Shown here: piece by piece, positions 44,757 through 53,661 of the stretch
Numbering within the stretch: position 1 is the stretch's first letter
How the letters are laid out: every line of letters begins with the position of its first letter
Origin: Brevundimonas huaxiensis
GTDB taxonomy: Bacteria > Pseudomonadota > Alphaproteobacteria > Caulobacterales > Caulobacteraceae
Reading direction: 5' to 3'
Length of the DNA stretch: 64,000 nt
Assembly (NCBI RefSeq): GCF_014218725.1
Contig: NZ_JABBJE010000010.1
Coordinates: 1 to 64,000, forward strand
Translations under genes and position numbers: made by a program
Notes under the pieces: generated by a model
Told to the model about the DNA's origin: nothing
The model's database searches: none
Seen by the model: only the letters and a program-made list of their open reading frames with translations

Positions 44757-45930
44757 ATGTCGCTTGCGCTATCAACACTGCTGTTCGAGTGGCGTCGCTA
44801 TATGGCGGCGGTCATGGCCCTGGCCCTGTCGGGGCTTCTGGTCCTGGCAATGACCGGCGTGTTCATCGGCATCGGCAAGGGATTCACCGCGACCATCGAG
44901 CGGTCGAACGCCGACATCTTCATCATGCAGCCCGGCGCCAAGAGCCTGATGGGCGGGCCGTCGGGCGTGCCGCGTCGGTTCATCCCCCTGGCCTACAACC
45001 AACCCCGAGGTGGTCGAGGTCATGCCTCTGGACGGCGCCGGCGGCACCTTCCAGAACATCAAGAACGTCGATCCGACCAAGAGCCAGGCGGACAATGCGT
45101 CGCAGGGCGCTCCGCGACAGAAATTCGTCCAGGCCAGCATCATCGACACCCGCCCCGGCTCGGTGACCATCCCGACCGACTATTCGCAGGAACTGGTCGA
45201 TGCGCTGCGCCAACCCTACACCGTGGCCGTCGATGAAACGGCTTTGACGACCCTGGGCGTCAAGCTGGGCGACAAGGCTCTGTACAACGGCCAGACCGTC
45301 ACCGTCGTCGGCGTGACGCGCGGCTATCCCAATATGATGCAGCCGGGCGTGGTCATGTCGCGCGACACCCTGCGGATGCTGGGCCAGGCCGACACGGGGC
45401 CGCGCGTCGGACCCCTGATGGTCAAGCTGCGTGATCCGGCCCGCGCGCCCATCGTGGTGGCCCAGCTGAACGCCATGGGCGCCGGTCAGTGGAAGGCCTG
45501 GACCAAGCAGCAACTGGCCGACGCCAACGCCGGCGCCATGTTTGAGGAAGGCATCCTGGTCATCATCATCGGCGGTTGCGTCGTCTTGGGGATCATCATC
45601 GGCGTGGCCATCACCTGGCAGACCCTGCGCGGCGCCATCATGGCCAACATCAAGGAGTTCGCCTCTCTGCGGGCCTTGGGCGTCGGCATGGGGTCTTTGC
45701 GTCGGATCGTGGTCGAGCTCAGCTTCTGGGTCGGCGTCGTCGGCGTCATTGCGGCCATCGTCCTGACCTGGCTGGTGTCGCTGCTGGCGATGATGGGGGC
45801 GGTGATCATCGCCTTGCCGCTGTCGCTGCTGATCATCGTCGGCATCGGCCTGATCGCCATCGCTATGGTGTCCGGCCTGCTGTCGCTGGGCATCCTCAAG
45901 AACAGCCAACCGGCGGACCTGTTGCGATGA
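44757..45930 (+). pseudogene. ABC exporter permease (DevC/FtsX-like), frameshifted
   Basis: Two overlapping frames together encode one MacB/DevC-type permease. The first (from ATG 44757) has the N-terminal membrane helix and periplasmic start (MAAVMALALSGLLVLAMTGV..FIPLAYN). The second resumes at NPEVVEVMPLDG and runs to 45930 with the periplasmic domain and three C-terminal helices (residues VIIIGGCVVLGIIIGV, WVGVVGVIAAIVLTWL, LIIVGIGLIAIAMV). One extra base in the C-rich run near 44996-45007 explains the break. Both halves are otherwise intact, so this may be a recent mutation or a sequence error. The stop overlaps the ATPase gene by ATGA. Confidence 0.85.
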
Positions 45931-46682
45931 ACGTTCATACAAAGGTTCACGGCAAGCACGGCGACTTCGCCATCGAGGCCAAAAGCCTGGTCAAGCGGTT
46001 CAAGTCCGGCAAGGCCTGGGTGGATGTGTTGAAGGGCGTCGATTTCGATGCACGGCATGGCGACCTGACCATGGTCATGGGGCCCTCCGGCTCGGGCAAG
46101 TCCACCCTGATCGCAGCCCTGTCGGGCCTGCTGAAGCCCGAAGAGGGCCGGGTGGACGTGTTGGACGTCGACGATCTGTGGAAGCTGTCCTCGGGCCGCA
46201 TCGACAAGTTCCGCCTGGATAATTGCGGCTTCATCTTCCAGGGCTTCAACCTGTTCCCCGCGCTGACGGCGCTTCAGCAGGTCGAGACGGTACTGAAGTT
46301 TCAGGGACTGACTGCGGGCCAGGCCAAGAAGCGCGCCACCATCGCCCTTGAAGAGGTCGGTCTGGGCCACCGTCTGCACCAGCGGCCGGCGGCTTTGTCG
46401 GGTGGTGAAAAGCAGCGCGTCGCCATCGCCCGCGCCCTGGCCAAGGATCCTAAGATCCTGTTCGCCGACGAACCCACCTCGGCCCTGGACGGCGAGAACG
46501 GGCAGGTGGTCATCAAGCTGCTTCGCCGCGCCGCCACCGAACACGGCGCCGCCGTCATCTGCGTGACCCACGATCCACGCCTGGAGGCCTGGGCCGACCG
46601 GGTCATCCACATCGAGGACGGCAAGATTCTGGACGACCAGCGCCGCATCCCTGATCCGAACGCCATCCTGGCGTCCCACTAA
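45927..46682 (+). CDS. ABC exporter ATP-binding protein (DevA/MacB-like)
   Basis: A 251-residue ATPase. Walker A is GPSGSGKST (about 51-59), the Q-loop is in FQGFNLFP, the signature is LSGGEKQRVAIARAL and Walker B is ILFADEPTSALD, with switch His in VTHDPR. It belongs to the LolD/MacB group that powers export from the inner membrane. ATG overlaps the permease stop. Together with the adaptor at 46717 it forms a three-part DevBCA- or MacAB-like exporter; the cargo is unknown. Confidence 0.95.
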   Translation: MNVHTKVHGKHGDFAIEAKSLVKRFKSGKAWVDVLKGVDFDARHGDLTMVMGPSGSGKSTLIAALSGLLKPEEGRVDVLDVDDLWKLSSGRIDKFRLDNCGFIFQGFNLFPALTALQQVETVLKFQGLTAGQAKKRATIALEEVGLGHRLHQRPAALSGGEKQRVAIARALAKDPKILFADEPTSALDGENGQVVIKLLRRAATEHGAAVICVTHDPRLEAWADRVIHIEDGKILDDQRRIPDPNAILASH

Positions 46683-46716
46683 CCGACACGACGATTTCCC
46701 TTAGGACGACACGCCA

Positions 46717-47721
46717 ATGCCCGGCTTTCTGAAGAAAAAACGCACCTGGATCGGCCTGCTGCTGGTGATCGTGCTGGCGGTCGGCTTCATGCTGTTCCAG
46801 TCCGCCGCCAAGACCAAGAAGGCCGAGCAGGAGAAGGCGGCGGCGACCAAGGTCGACAGCCCCTATGCGGCCATCGCCAACGGCAAGGTCGACGTCGAGG
46901 GCGGCATCATCCAGATCGCGGCGCGTCGCGGCGGCATCGTCCGTGATGTTCTGGTTCAGGAAGGCGACCGCGTCGTCGCCGGTCAGATCCTGGCCCGTCA
47001 GGAAGACGACGAGGCGCGTCTGGCGGTTCAGGCTGCGGCCGCCGCCGTCAGCCAGGCCGAAAGCCAACTGGCCCAGATCCGCGTGGACATCCGCACCGCC
47101 CAGCGCGAGCAGGAGCGTCTGCAACGCCTGGTCGCCACCAACTTCGTCGCCGCCCAGCGCATGGACCAAGCCCAGGACGCCATCGCCACCGCCCAGGCCC
47201 GCCTGGGGTCGCAGGTCGCCGCCGTCCAGACCGCGCGCGCTCAGCTGGATCAGGCGCGCTACAATCAGGAACTGACGGTCATCCGCGCGCCGACCAACGG
47301 CCGGATCGTGCGCCGCTACGCCAACCCCGGCGCGGGCGCCTCGACCCTGAACGTTTCCAATATGTTCGATCTGGAACCCGACGCGCCGCGCATCGTCCGC
47401 GCCGAGGTGGTCGAGAGCGACCTGCCGAACCTGACCGACGGCCAAGCCGTCGAGATCAGCCCCGAGGGCGACGCCAGCAAGGTCTACATCGGCGCCGTCA
47501 TGCGTCGGGCGGCCGTGTTCGGCGCGCGCAAACTGGCCTCTGACGACCCCTCGCAGCGCAGCGACGAGCGGGTGGTGGAAGTGGTCGCCTCGGCCGGCGA
47601 TGCGCCCCTGCTGATTGGACAGCGGGTGCTGGTCAAGTTCATGAAGCCGGGTGAGACCGCCGGGGCCAAACGCGCGGTCGCCGCCGGCGTCGGGCCCAGC
47701 GAGGCGATGAAGACGAAATAA
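46717..47721 (+). CDS. HlyD/DevB-like periplasmic adaptor
   Basis: A 334-residue membrane-fusion protein. One transmembrane helix spans about residues 9-27 (TWIGLLLVIVLAVGFMLF), then lipoyl half-motifs (GGIVRDVLVQEGDRVVAGQILARQEDD and VIRAPTNGRIVRR) flank a coiled-coil hairpin of about 95 residues. The downstream beta-barrel has VRAEVVESDLPNL and ends in a Lys-rich tail. It is 34 bases after the ATPase gene and completes the exporter. An outer-membrane TolC partner is not in the window. Confidence 0.92.
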   Translation: MPGFLKKKRTWIGLLLVIVLAVGFMLFQSAAKTKKAEQEKAAATKVDSPYAAIANGKVDVEGGIIQIAARRGGIVRDVLVQEGDRVVAGQILARQEDDEARLAVQAAAAAVSQAESQLAQIRVDIRTAQREQERLQRLVATNFVAAQRMDQAQDAIATAQARLGSQVAAVQTARAQLDQARYNQELTVIRAPTNGRIVRRYANPGAGASTLNVSNMFDLEPDAPRIVRAEVVESDLPNLTDGQAVEISPEGDASKVYIGAVMRRAAVFGARKLASDDPSQRSDERVVEVVASAGDAPLLIGQRVLVKFMKPGETAGAKRAVAAGVGPSEAMKTK

Positions 47722-47730
47722 GACGTCGGA

Positions 47731-48528
47731 TCAGCGGCCGGTGAAGTCGCCCGGCCGCTTGTCCAGCACGGCGGCGACGCCTTCCTGATGGTCCTCGGTC
47801 AGGTGGGCCAGAGCCTGCATCGCCGCCGACATCTCCAGCATCTGGTCGAAGGTCGTGTCCCGACCCTGACGCAGCAGGGTCTTGGCCATGCGCAGGGCCT
47901 GGGGCGGCTGGGCCGCGACCTGGGCGGCGACAGCCAAAGCTTCGTCCATCAGGCTGTCGTGCGCGACCACGCGATTGACCAGCCCCCATTCGGCCGCCGT
48001 GGCGGCGTCGATGGAGCGCGCTGTGAACAGCAGCTCGGCGGCGCGGGCATAGCCGATGTTGCGTGGAAGCAGCCAGGACCCGCCGTCGCCGGGGATTATG
48101 CCCAGCTTCAGGAACGGCACGCCGAAGCTGGCGCGCTCCGAGGCGATGCGGATATCGCCCAGGCCGGCGATATCGCAGCCCAGGCCCATCGCCGGCCCAT
48201 TGACGGCGGCGATCAGCGGAACCTCAAGCCCATACAGCGACCGCACGATCCGGTGGACGACCCGGCGATAGCGTTCGCGGATGGCGGCGCCTGAACCCTC
48301 GAACAGGTCGCGCCCGTCCCGCATCGCCGTCAGATCGCCGCCCGCCGAGAAGGCCCGCCCGGCGCCGGTCAGGACCACGCAGCGGATCGACGGATCGGCG
48401 TTGACCCGCTCGCACGCCGCTGCGACCTCATCGCCGTCGCCCAGATCGGGCAGGGCGTTCAGCCGCGCCTCGCGATCCAGCGTCCAGATCAGGATCGCGC
48501 CCCGCTTCTCTTCGGTGATCAGGCCCAT
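47731..48528 (-). CDS. Enoyl-CoA hydratase/isomerase family protein
   Basis: A 265-residue crotonase-fold enzyme. The oxyanion-hole signatures are GRAFSAGGDLTAM (about 57-69) and NGPAMGLGCDIA (about 110-121), and the catalytic loop is LGIIPGDGGSWLLPR, which fits the PaaG/PaaF-like branch that acts on CoA thioesters of fatty acids or phenylacetate intermediates. The true substrate cannot be assigned and no beta-oxidation partners are adjacent. It converges with the exporter adaptor gene. Confidence 0.9.
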   Translation of the reverse strand: MGLITEEKRGAILIWTLDREARLNALPDLGDGDEVAAACERVNADPSIRCVVLTGAGRAFSAGGDLTAMRDGRDLFEGSGAAIRERYRRVVHRIVRSLYGLEVPLIAAVNGPAMGLGCDIAGLGDIRIASERASFGVPFLKLGIIPGDGGSWLLPRNIGYARAAELLFTARSIDAATAAEWGLVNRVVAHDSLMDEALAVAAQVAAQPPQALRMAKTLLRQGRDTTFDQMLEMSAAMQALAHLTEDHQEGVAAVLDKRPGDFTGR

Positions 48529-48595
48529 GCATCGTCTCCGTCTTGGCGCCCGTCATCGACCGCGAACGCCGCGTCAGGCAAGCCCGGAATTGCAA

Positions 48596-48618
48596 AAGCC
48601 CCGGCGAGACCGGGGCTT
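48596..48618 (-). terminator. Intrinsic terminator
   Basis: AAGCCCCGG, CGAGA loop and CCGGGGCTT form a stable hairpin, with TTTT following on the minus strand. It lies 27 bases after the stop of the small gene at 48645-48797, whose transcript it probably ends. Confidence 0.8.
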
Positions 48619-48644
48619 CTTCAGGCTGAGGGCCGAGGGGGCCG

Positions 48645-48797
48645 TCAGCGTTTCTTGATCGTATAGGGTACGAAGTTGGATGGATGGCTGACCACCCGGC
48701 CCGAGTTCGACGGCATATGCCGACTGTTGACCAGCATCCCGCCCCAAAGGGCGAAGGACATCATGGCGTGTTGGAGGTTACGCTCCTTATCGTTCAT
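48645..48797 (-). CDS. Small hypothetical protein (50 aa)
   Basis: ATG 48797 follows a GGAG ribosome site (AAAGGAGAC). The 50-residue product MNDKERNLQHAMMSFALWGG.. ends in the basic NFVPYTIKKR. The central FALWGGMLV may be membrane-active but is short. No family recognised; a dedicated ribosome site and terminator support a real gene. Confidence 0.6.
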   Translation of the reverse strand: MNDKERNLQHAMMSFALWGGMLVNSRHMPSNSGRVVSHPSNFVPYTIKKR

Positions 48798-48953
48798 CTT
48801 GGCGTCTCCTTTCGCAGAACGATGAAAAGAGACGCGTCGTACCAATGGGATTCCACCGTCAGTCGTTTCGCGTCATCAGTCGATATAAGACAGTTTCGTG
48901 AATTTGCAACTTTACTCGTCAGGAGTCGGAGTGATTTTCGCCGCTATGTCACA

Positions 48954-49175
48954 ATGAGCGCGACGACCCCGAGCCGGCCCGGACCGCCCAAGGCCATCGC
49001 CACGCCCTGCGTCATGGTGTGCGCGGTCGATGGCGAGAGCGGCCTGTGCCTGGGCTGTTTTCGCACCCTGAAGGAGATCGCCGGCTGGAGGGCGCTGAGC
49101 GACGCCGAGCGCGCGGCGGTCATGGCCGACCTGCCGTCGCGGCGCAGTCAGGTCGATCCGGCCAAACTGGGCTAG
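48954..49175 (+). CDS. DUF1289 domain protein (73 aa)
   Basis: A 73-residue Cys-rich protein with the DUF1289 pattern PCVMVC..LCLGCFRTLKEIAGW, four cysteines that probably bind a metal, followed by LSDAERAAVMADLP. The family is widespread in Proteobacteria and of unknown biochemical function. The start at ATG 48954 is the only ATG that gives the conserved N-terminal length. Confidence 0.88.
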   Translation: MSATTPSRPGPPKAIATPCVMVCAVDGESGLCLGCFRTLKEIAGWRALSDAERAAVMADLPSRRSQVDPAKLG

Positions 49176-49250
49176 CGCGGTTCGCGGCTTAAGCTTTCGT
49201 CAGCCACGTCGTTTCACCCCATCCAAACGCCGCGCCTTTAAGACAGAGGC

Positions 49251-49766
49251 ATGGTTCGCATCGATACCCAGTCTGTCGTGGTCCTCGGCTTCGCGCTCAT
49301 GGCGTCGTTCGGCACGGCTCTGACGATCCGCCATCTGGAAGGCGACGGCATGGCCCAGGCGGCGACGCCCGTGGTCGAGGCGGCGATCGGCGCCTCCGGG
49401 ACCGACGCCCAGGTGGTCAAGGGCGCGGACGGCCACTACTGGGCCGAGGCCAATATCGACGGCAAGGCGGTGCGGGTGCTGGTGGACACCGGCGCCAGCG
49501 TGGTCGCCCTGACGCGCGCCGACGCCCTGCGGCTGGGCGTCGATCCCGAGCCCGAAGCCTTCACCGGCAAGGTCCAGACCGCATCGGGCGTCGTGCGCGC
49601 CGCGCCGGTTCAGCTGAAGACGATTTCGGTCGCGGGCGCACGGGTGGACCGGGTCGAGGCCCTGGTGGTCGAGCAGGGGCTGGAATACTCCCTGCTGGGC
49701 ATGAGCTATCTGGGCCGGCTTTCCGCCTTTTCCGCCACGCCGGCCGGGCTGACGCTGCGACCCTAA
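49251..49766 (+). CDS. Retropepsin-like aspartic protease, TIGR02281 type
   Basis: A 171-residue clan AA protein. An N-terminal hydrophobic segment (about residues 9-24) anchors or exports it. The active-site motif VLVDTGASVVALT (about 80-92) and the second family segment YSLLGMSYLGRLSAF near the C terminus are clear. This family of single-domain aspartic proteases resembles retropepsin/DDI and is found in alphaproteobacteria. Natural substrate unknown. Its last four bases overlap pgsA on the other strand. Confidence 0.88.
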   Translation: MVRIDTQSVVVLGFALMASFGTALTIRHLEGDGMAQAATPVVEAAIGASGTDAQVVKGADGHYWAEANIDGKAVRVLVDTGASVVALTRADALRLGVDPEPEAFTGKVQTASGVVRAAPVQLKTISVAGARVDRVEALVVEQGLEYSLLGMSYLGRLSAFSATPAGLTLRP

Positions 49767-50413
49767 AGGTCGCGCATCTGGCGACGGGCTTCGCTGAAAT
49801 ACTGCCAGCCGGTCCACAGGGTGATGATGGCGGCGAACCAGATCAGGAAGATGGCGAAGGATTCGAACGCCGGCTGCCAGGCCAGCGGCGATCCGTCGTC
49901 GTTCTGCAGGCCCAGGGCGCCCCATAGCAGGGTCAGCTGAAGCGCGGCGAGCGCCACCATCTGCACCGTAGTCTTCCACTTGGCGGCCAGGGTGACCGGC
50001 AGTTCGATACGGCCGGCCATCGTCTCGCGCAGGGCGGAGACGGCGAACTCCCGGAACAGGATCAGGCCACAGGGTAGGGCGATGCCGGGCAGGGATCCCG
50101 AGGCCAGGACGCCCAGGATGGCCCCGGTCACCAGCACCTTGTCGGCAATGGGATCCAGAATGGCGCCCCAGCGCGTGGTCGCGTTCCAGCGGCGAGCGAG
50201 GTAGCCGTCGACCCAGTCGGTCGAGGCGGCGATGACGAAGATCCAGAAGGCCCAGACGCTGAACCGTCCCTGGGTTTCCGGCGACAGCCAGGCCTCCAGC
50301 GCCCCGGGGGCGGCCCCGGCCATCATGGCGAACATCACCACCCCGGCCGCCAGACGCAGCCCGGTCAGGATGTTGGGGATGGGGTTGGCGCGGTGGGCGG
50401 AGGTCATCGTCAT
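49763..50413 (-). CDS. pgsA: Phosphatidylglycerophosphate synthase
   Basis: PgsA transfers glycerol-3-phosphate to CDP-diacylglycerol, the committed step to phosphatidylglycerol and cardiolipin. The 216-residue protein has about five transmembrane helices and the CDP-alcohol phosphotransferase motif D-G-x2-A-R-x8-G-x3-D-x3-D, seen as STDWVDGYLARRWNATTRWG followed by AILDPIADK. The start at ATG 50413 is likely, with ATG 50407 the alternative. It is not followed by another lipid gene. Confidence 0.95.
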   Translation of the reverse strand: MTMTSAHRANPIPNILTGLRLAAGVVMFAMMAGAAPGALEAWLSPETQGRFSVWAFWIFVIAASTDWVDGYLARRWNATTRWGAILDPIADKVLVTGAILGVLASGSLPGIALPCGLILFREFAVSALRETMAGRIELPVTLAAKWKTTVQMVALAALQLTLLWGALGLQNDDGSPLAWQPAFESFAIFLIWFAAIITLWTGWQYFSEARRQMRDL

Positions 50414-50451
50414 GTCCGTTGCAACGCGCCGGGTGTGGCACGGTTCGCCGC

Positions 50452-51075
50452 TCAATCCAACGGTTCGAACCGGGGCTTGTCGGTCAGGGCCGTAAGCGCG
50501 CCCTCGGCGATGCCGAAATGCAGGCCGCTGAGCTGAAGTTCGCCCTTGGCTTCGCGCTCGGCGATCCAGGGGAAGGTGCGCAGGTTCCGGATCGACAGCC
50601 GCACGATGGCCTCTTCGGCGGCGCGTTCCAGTTGGTCGGGGTCGACGGTTTCGGCGACGTGCTGGACGACGGGGGCGCCTTGGGCGATCCAGGGGGCGAC
50701 GAAATCGGCGACGATTTCAGGGGCGCCGTTGATCATGGCGTTGACCCCGCCGCAGTGGGCGTGGCCCATGACTACGATCCGCTTGACGCCCAGCACCTTG
50801 ACCCCGAACTCCAGCGCCGCCGACACGCCGTGCAGCTTGCCGTCCGGCTCATAGGGCGGGACCAGGTTGGCGACGTTGCGCACGACGAACAGCTCGCCTG
50901 GCTTGGCGTCGAAGATCAGCGCCGGATCGGCGCGGCTGTCGGAACAGGCCACGATCAAAGTGTGCGGCTTCTGGCCCTTTGTCGCCAGGGTTTCGTACTC
51001 GGCGCGGGCCGTCGGCCAGTGCTCGGCGCGGAAGCGGCGATAGCCGGCGGTCAGTTCGTCTTCGATGTCGCTCAT
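50452..51075 (-). CDS. Beta-class carbonic anhydrase
   Basis: A 207-residue zinc enzyme that interconverts CO2 and bicarbonate. The zinc ligands Cys44, His105 and Cys108 lie in VACSDSR and MGHAHCGG, with the Asp46-Arg48 dyad in CSDSR. The N-terminal helix and the C-terminal strand match the bacterial Can/CynT type. It is transcribed divergently from the VapBC module, whose operator begins 40 bases upstream of its start. Confidence 0.96.
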   Translation of the reverse strand: MSDIEDELTAGYRRFRAEHWPTARAEYETLATKGQKPHTLIVACSDSRADPALIFDAKPGELFVVRNVANLVPPYEPDGKLHGVSAALEFGVKVLGVKRIVVMGHAHCGGVNAMINGAPEIVADFVAPWIAQGAPVVQHVAETVDPDQLERAAEEAIVRLSIRNLRTFPWIAEREAKGELQLSGLHFGIAEGALTALTDKPRFEPLD

Positions 51076-51114
51076 ATTGCGCCTGTAGCGTTTTGAGGGG
51101 CGGCGATAAATGGT

Positions 51115-51130
51115 GTATACATGTCTATAC
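51115..51130. promoter_or_regulatory. Probable VapBC operator
   Basis: GTATA CATGTC TATAC is an inverted repeat with a 6-bp spacer, 13 bases before the vapB start and close to the ribosome site. Its AT-rich, symmetric sequence in a GC-rich genome fits an operator for autoregulation by the VapBC complex. Confidence 0.6.
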
Positions 51131-51143
51131 GAAGGAGGTGGTC

Positions 51144-51380
51144 ATGCCCGTCACCAGTCGAACATTCCGAAGCGGCAACAGCGACGCCGTTCGGCTGCCG
51201 AAGGAAATCTCGTTCGGGCCGGGGGTCGAGGTCGAGATCGAACGCAAGGGGGATGTCGTCACCATCTCGCCCAAGCAGAAATCCGTCAAAGAGATGCTGG
51301 CCAAGCTGCGCAGCCTGCCCAAGCCCGACAGCATCGGCGTGCGCCATGAGGTGGAAATTCCCGAGCGCCCGGGTCTCTGA
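51144..51380 (+). CDS. vapB: VapB-type antitoxin (AbrB fold)
   Basis: A 78-residue AbrB/SpoVT-fold antitoxin with the DNA-binding strand RTFRSGNSDAVRLPKEI (about residues 6-22) and a C-terminal acidic tail (PKPDSIGVRHEVEIPERP) that would bind the toxin active site. Ribosome site AAGGAGGTG is very strong. Three bases separate it from the vapC start, so the ratio is set by coupling. Confidence 0.92.
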   Translation: MPVTSRTFRSGNSDAVRLPKEISFGPGVEVEIERKGDVVTISPKQKSVKEMLAKLRSLPKPDSIGVRHEVEIPERPGL

Positions 51381-51383
51381 CGC

Positions 51384-51770
51384 GTGGCCTATCTGCTGGA
51401 CACGAATGTCGCCATCCACTTGCGCGATGGCGATGCGGTGATCGATGAGCGCGTAGACGCTTTGAGCCCGCCGCTTCTGCTCTCCATCGTCAGCAGGGTG
51501 GAGCTGGAGGCCGATCTCGGCCGGATGGACGCCAGCGCCGACGAACGACGAGCGAGACTGGACGCCCTGCTGGATGCCTTGCCGGTGCTGCCCTTCGGCG
51601 CGGCCGAGGCGCAGGCCTATCGCAAAATCGTCGAAACCTGCGGCTTCTCGCGGCGAAAGGTGCTCGATCGCATGATCGCGGCGCAGGCGATCACGGCGGG
51701 CGCGACGCTGGTCACGCGCAACGGCGACGACTTTCGCGACATACCCAACCTGATCCTGCTGGAGTGGTGA
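51384..51770 (+). CDS. vapC: VapC-type PIN-domain ribonuclease toxin
   Basis: A 128-residue PIN-domain toxin that cleaves RNA, often a specific tRNA loop, when freed from VapB. It starts at GTG 51384. The acidic site is visible as Asp6 in YLLDTNVAIHL, Glu in SRVELEAD, Asp in VLDRMIAAQA and Asp in TRNGDDFRDIP. The pair looks complete and functional. Target specificity cannot be read from sequence. Confidence 0.93.
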   Translation: MAYLLDTNVAIHLRDGDAVIDERVDALSPPLLLSIVSRVELEADLGRMDASADERRARLDALLDALPVLPFGAAEAQAYRKIVETCGFSRRKVLDRMIAAQAITAGATLVTRNGDDFRDIPNLILLEW

Positions 51771-51776
51771 CACGGT

Positions 51777-53645
51777 TCAGGCCTTCCGGAAGAAGGCGTG
51801 GATGCGTTCGGCGAGGGGTTGGTTGATGCCGTCGACCTTGACCAGGTCGGCCAATGAGGCGCGGCTGACGCCCTTGGCCGAGCCGAAGGCGTGCAGCAGG
51901 GCCTTCTTGCGGCCGGGGCCGACGCCTTCGATCTCGTCCAGCGGGTTCTTCTTGATGTCCATCGAGCGACGCTTGGCGTGGGCGCCGTTGGCGAAGCGGT
52001 GGGCCTCGTCACGCAGCCGCTGCAGGTAGTAGAGGGCCGGCGACTTCAGCGGCAGCATGAAGGGCGCCTTGCCGGGCATGAAGAACTTCTCCAGGCCGGC
52101 GTCGCGATCGGGCCCCTTGGCCACGCCGACGACGGTGATGTCGTCCAGCCCGCCCAGATCGGCCATGACCGCCAGCACCTCGGCCAACTGTCCCGCGCCG
52201 CCGTCGATCAGCAGCAGGTCGGGGCGCACGACGTCTTCGCCCTCTTCCTCGTCCTTGACCAGGCGTGAGAAGCGACGACGCATCACCTCGCGCATCATGC
52301 CGTAGTCGTCGCCGGGCGTCAGATCCTCGCCCCGGATGTTGAACTTGCGATACTGCGACTTCTGGAAACCTTCGGGGCCGGCGACGACCATGCCGCCCAC
52401 CGCGTTCGTCCCTTGGATATGGGCGTTGTCGTAGATCTCGATCCGCTCGGGCCGGCTCTCCAGCCCGAAGGCCTCGCAGACCTCGTCCAGGATCTTGCCC
52501 TGCGCCGAGCTTTCGGCCAGGCGGCGGCCCAGGGCCTCGCGCGCATTGGTCAGGGCGTGGTCGACCAGCGCCAGCTTCTCGCCGCGCATCGGGCGGACGA
52601 TCTCGACCTTGCGGTCGGCCTTCATCGAGAAGGCCTCTTCCAGCAGTTCCAGTTCGTGCGGGCGGACGTTGGACAGGATCAGGCGCGGGATCGGCTTGTC
52701 CTCGTAGAACTGGCCCAGGAAGGCGGCCAGGATCTCGGGATCGGTGTCGGTCTTGTCCACGCGCGGGAAATAGGCGCGACCGCCCCAGTTCTGGCCGGCG
52801 CGATAGAAGAAGACCTGGACGCAGGCCTGTCCGCCGTCGGAATGCAGGGCGAAGACGTCGCCTTCGGCCACGCTGTCGGCGCTGACGGAATTCTCCATCG
52901 ATATGGCCGACAGCGCGCGGATGCGGTCGCGCACGCGGGCGGCCTGTTCGAAGTCCATCTCGTCCGACGCCGCCTGCATCTCCTTGGACAGGCGGCCGAT
53001 GACGGCGCGGGACTTGCCGCGCAGGAACTGTTCGGCCTCGGTGACCAGTTCGCCGTAGTCCTCAAGGCTGATCAGGCCGGTGCACGGGGCCGAGCAGCGC
53101 TTGATCTGGTGCAGCATGCACGGGCGGGTGCGGGTCTCATAGACGCTGTCGGAACAGGACCGCAGCAGGAAGGCCTTCTGCAGGGTGTTCAGCGTGCGGT
53201 TCACCGCCCAGGTCGAGGCGAAGGGGCCGAAATAGTCGCCGGGCGTGGTGTGGGCGCCGCGATGCTTTCTGACCTGGGGCGCGCGGTGGTCGCGGCGGAT
53301 CATCAGTTCGGCGAAGGACTTGTCGTCGCGCAGCACCACGTTGAAGCGGGGCTTCAGCTTCTTGATGAAGTTGGATTCCAGCAGCAGGGCTTCGGTCTCG
53401 GTGGCGGTGACCACCAGCTCCATCGACCGGGTCTGCGACACCATCAGGCCGATGCGTTGCGTGTGGAAACGCCCCTGCGCATACTGGATGATGCGCTTCT
53501 TCAGCGACTTGGCCTTGCCGACATACAGGCACGACCCGTCCTCGCCATACATGCGATAGACGCCCGGCTTGTCCGGCGCCCGGCGCGCCTCGTCGGCGAT
53601 CAGGGCCGCGGCTTTCAGTTGGGAATCAGGCGTCTCCTCGGTCAT
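51777..53645 (-). CDS. uvrC: Excinuclease ABC subunit C
   Basis: UvrC makes both incisions in nucleotide excision repair. The 622-residue protein has the GIY-YIG endonuclease domain at about residues 20-105 (PGVYRMYGEDGSCLYVGKAKSL), a UVR motif near 215 (MDFEQAARVRDRIRAL), the RNase H-like second nuclease domain (RIEIYDNAHIQGTNAVGG, LLIDGGAGQL), and a C-terminal helix-hairpin-helix pair (EIEGVGPGRKKALLHAFG). ATG 53645 is chosen because an upstream extension has no ribosome site. No LexA motif is obvious upstream. Confidence 0.97.
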   Translation of the reverse strand: MTEETPDSQLKAAALIADEARRAPDKPGVYRMYGEDGSCLYVGKAKSLKKRIIQYAQGRFHTQRIGLMVSQTRSMELVVTATETEALLLESNFIKKLKPRFNVVLRDDKSFAELMIRRDHRAPQVRKHRGAHTTPGDYFGPFASTWAVNRTLNTLQKAFLLRSCSDSVYETRTRPCMLHQIKRCSAPCTGLISLEDYGELVTEAEQFLRGKSRAVIGRLSKEMQAASDEMDFEQAARVRDRIRALSAISMENSVSADSVAEGDVFALHSDGGQACVQVFFYRAGQNWGGRAYFPRVDKTDTDPEILAAFLGQFYEDKPIPRLILSNVRPHELELLEEAFSMKADRKVEIVRPMRGEKLALVDHALTNAREALGRRLAESSAQGKILDEVCEAFGLESRPERIEIYDNAHIQGTNAVGGMVVAGPEGFQKSQYRKFNIRGEDLTPGDDYGMMREVMRRRFSRLVKDEEEGEDVVRPDLLLIDGGAGQLAEVLAVMADLGGLDDITVVGVAKGPDRDAGLEKFFMPGKAPFMLPLKSPALYYLQRLRDEAHRFANGAHAKRRSMDIKKNPLDEIEGVGPGRKKALLHAFGSAKGVSRASLADLVKVDGINQPLAERIHAFFRKA

Positions 53646-53661
53646 CGCGCCCGATATAGGG

